This document shows positions 12,698 through 13,904 of a DNA stretch of 13,904 nt, in pieces (the first letter of the stretch is position 1; each line of letters starts with the position of its first letter). Made by a program: the position numbers and the translations under genes. The notes below the pieces were generated by a model that was not told the origin of the DNA, searched no databases, and saw only the letters and a program-made list of their open reading frames with translations. This stretch comes from Actinobacteria bacterium UBA5176 (GTDB taxonomy: Bacteria > Actinomycetota > UBA4738): assembly GCA_002413305.1 (NCBI GenBank), contig DHWS01000030.1:1-13904 (forward strand). Reading direction: 5' to 3'.

Positions 12698-13904
12698 ATG
12701 GCCCAGGCGCAGGAGGACTACACGCCTGAGGAGCTCATCAAGGCCATCGAGGAGAGCCTGAAGGACTTCAAGGACGGCGACCTCGTCGAGGGGACCGTCG
12801 TCAAGGTGGACCGCGACGAGGTCCTCCTGGACATCGGGTACAAGTCCGAGGGCGTCATCCCCGCCAAGGAGCTGTCGATCCGCCAGGACGTCGATCCCTC
12901 CGAGGTCGTCAAGCTCGGCGACACGTTCGAAGCCCTGGTTCTCCAGAAGGAGGACAAGGAGGGCCGCTTGATCCTCTCCAAGAAGCGCGCCCAGTACGAG
13001 CGCGCGTGGAGCCGGATCGAGGACATCATGAAGTCCGGCCAGACCATCACCGGACCGGTGATCGAAGTGGTCAAGGGCGGCCTGATCCTGGACATCGGCC
13101 TCCGCGGGTTCCTGCCCGCGTCGCTGGTCGAGCTTCGCCGGGTCCGCGACCTCCACCCCTACGTCGGCCAGTTGCTCGAGTGCAAGATCATCGAGTTGGA
13201 CCGCAACCGGAACAACGTGGTCCTGTCCCGCCGGGCCTTCCTCGAGGAGTCCCAGAGCGAGGGCCGCAAGAAGTTCCTGGAGAGCCTGCACAAGGGCGAG
13301 CGCCGCCGCGGCACCGTCTCGTCCATCGTCAACTTCGGCGCCTTCGTCGAGATCGGCGGAGGGGTCGACGGGCTGGTGCACGTCTCCGAGCTGTCGTGGA
13401 AGCACGTCGACCATCCCAGCGAGGTCGTGGCCGTCGGCCAGGAGGTCGAGGTCGAGGTGCTGGACGTGGACCTCGATCGGGAGCGCGTGTCGCTCTCGCT
13501 GAAGGCCACCCAGGAGGACCCGTGGCGGGAGTTCGAACGCATGCACACCACGGGCGAGGTCATCGACGGGGTGGTCACCAAGCTCGTCCCCTTCGGGGCG
13601 TTCGTCCGGGTGGGCGAAGGGATCGAGGGCCTGGTCCACATCTCCGAGCTCTCCGACCAGCACGTGGACACGCCCGAACAGGTCGTGCAGGTGGGCCAGC
13701 AGGTCCGGGTGAAGGTGGTCGACGTGGACGTCGCCCGCCGGCGCATCAGCCTGTCGATCCGCCGGGTCGCCGAGGAGCCCGAGGTGCTCCCCGAGGTCGA
13801 GTTCGAGGCCGAACCGTCCGAGGAGATCTCCGCGGAGGTCGAGCCGGAGCCCGCGCCCGAGCCCCGTGAGGTGCTGGCCGATGCTGCCGCCCGGGCCGAC
13901 GAGG
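12698..13904 (+). CDS. rpsA: 30S ribosomal protein S1 (partial, 3' end outside)
   Basis: 402 residues are visible and the frame is open to the window end. ATG 12698 follows GGAGAG. S1 binds mRNA on the small ribosomal subunit and helps unfold it for initiation. Four S1 (OB-fold) domains are seen: about 26-95, 113-180, 200-269 and 286-355. The last two are the most canonical (FGAFVEIGGGVDGLVHVSEL, then FGAFVRVGEGIEGLVHISEL) and the first two are diverged, as usual for the ribosome-docking part. After 357 the chain becomes Glu/Pro/Ala-rich, a disordered acidic tail. Four domains plus such a tail is the actinobacterial form (about 480 residues in mycobacteria), shorter than the six-domain E. coli protein. 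By family length some 50-100 residues lie beyond the window. Confidence 0.96.
   Translation, partial: MAQAQEDYTPEELIKAIEESLKDFKDGDLVEGTVVKVDRDEVLLDIGYKSEGVIPAKELSIRQDVDPSEVVKLGDTFEALVLQKEDKEGRLILSKKRAQYERAWSRIEDIMKSGQTITGPVIEVVKGGLILDIGLRGFLPASLVELRRVRDLHPYVGQLLECKIIELDRNRNNVVLSRRAFLEESQSEGRKKFLESLHKGERRRGTVSSIVNFGAFVEIGGGVDGLVHVSELSWKHVDHPSEVVAVGQEVEVEVLDVDLDRERVSLSLKATQEDPWREFERMHTTGEVIDGVVTKLVPFGAFVRVGEGIEGLVHISELSDQHVDTPEQVVQVGQQVRVKVVDVDVARRRISLSIRRVAEEPEVLPEVEFEAEPSEEISAEVEPEPAPEPREVLADAAARADE

Noticed and set aside
11514..13663. Long minus-strand frames opposite polA and rpsA, and the plus frame 13006-13869
   Set aside because: Composition-driven shadows of two well-identified core genes.

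Overview
The window looks like chromosomal DNA of a high-GC actinobacterium (Actinomycetota). The signs are a bacterial proteasome activator (Bpa) gene, a Pol I whose proofreading site is degenerate and whose O-helix carries Tyr, a four-domain S1 protein with an acidic tail, many GTG starts, and TANNNT-type -10 boxes. The conserved order thioesterase - polA - rpsA also fits. I cannot place it below phylum.

Layout. Positions 1-66 are the end of a monomeric sarcosine oxidase-like flavoenzyme. A gene-poor stretch with two terminator hairpins follows. Next, on the minus strand, is a secreted protein made of two tandem copies of a 'choice-of-anchor P'-like domain, with a near-consensus promoter. 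An intact 1850-bp IS1595-family element (1859-3708) sits directly against the -35 box of that promoter. It has 30-bp inverted repeats, an 8-bp target duplication, an intact transposase, and two extra reading frames: a 48-residue basic protein and a two-TM membrane protein. Beyond it lie a decayed tyrosine integrase and a tRNA-Leu(CAA), together the scar of an integrated element.

From 4716 to 7410 is a complete polar amino-acid ABC importer operon: lipoprotein, permease and ATPase. The permease appears to start at CTG. Convergent to it is bpa, the ATP-independent activator of the 20S proteasome. A strong promoter lies about 300 nt upstream of bpa, and the long leader contains a 14-bp helix that can form an H-type pseudoknot. 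I consider this the best candidate here for an undescribed regulatory element.

From 8380 to the end: a hotdog thioesterase and a ZIP metal transporter on the minus strand (a likely two-gene operon), divergent from polA, then rpsA with its own consensus promoter. rpsA runs off the window.

The left part (about 450-4370) is accessory and rearranged; the right part (about 7400-13904) is stable core genome. I found no CRISPR array, rRNA gene or replication origin.
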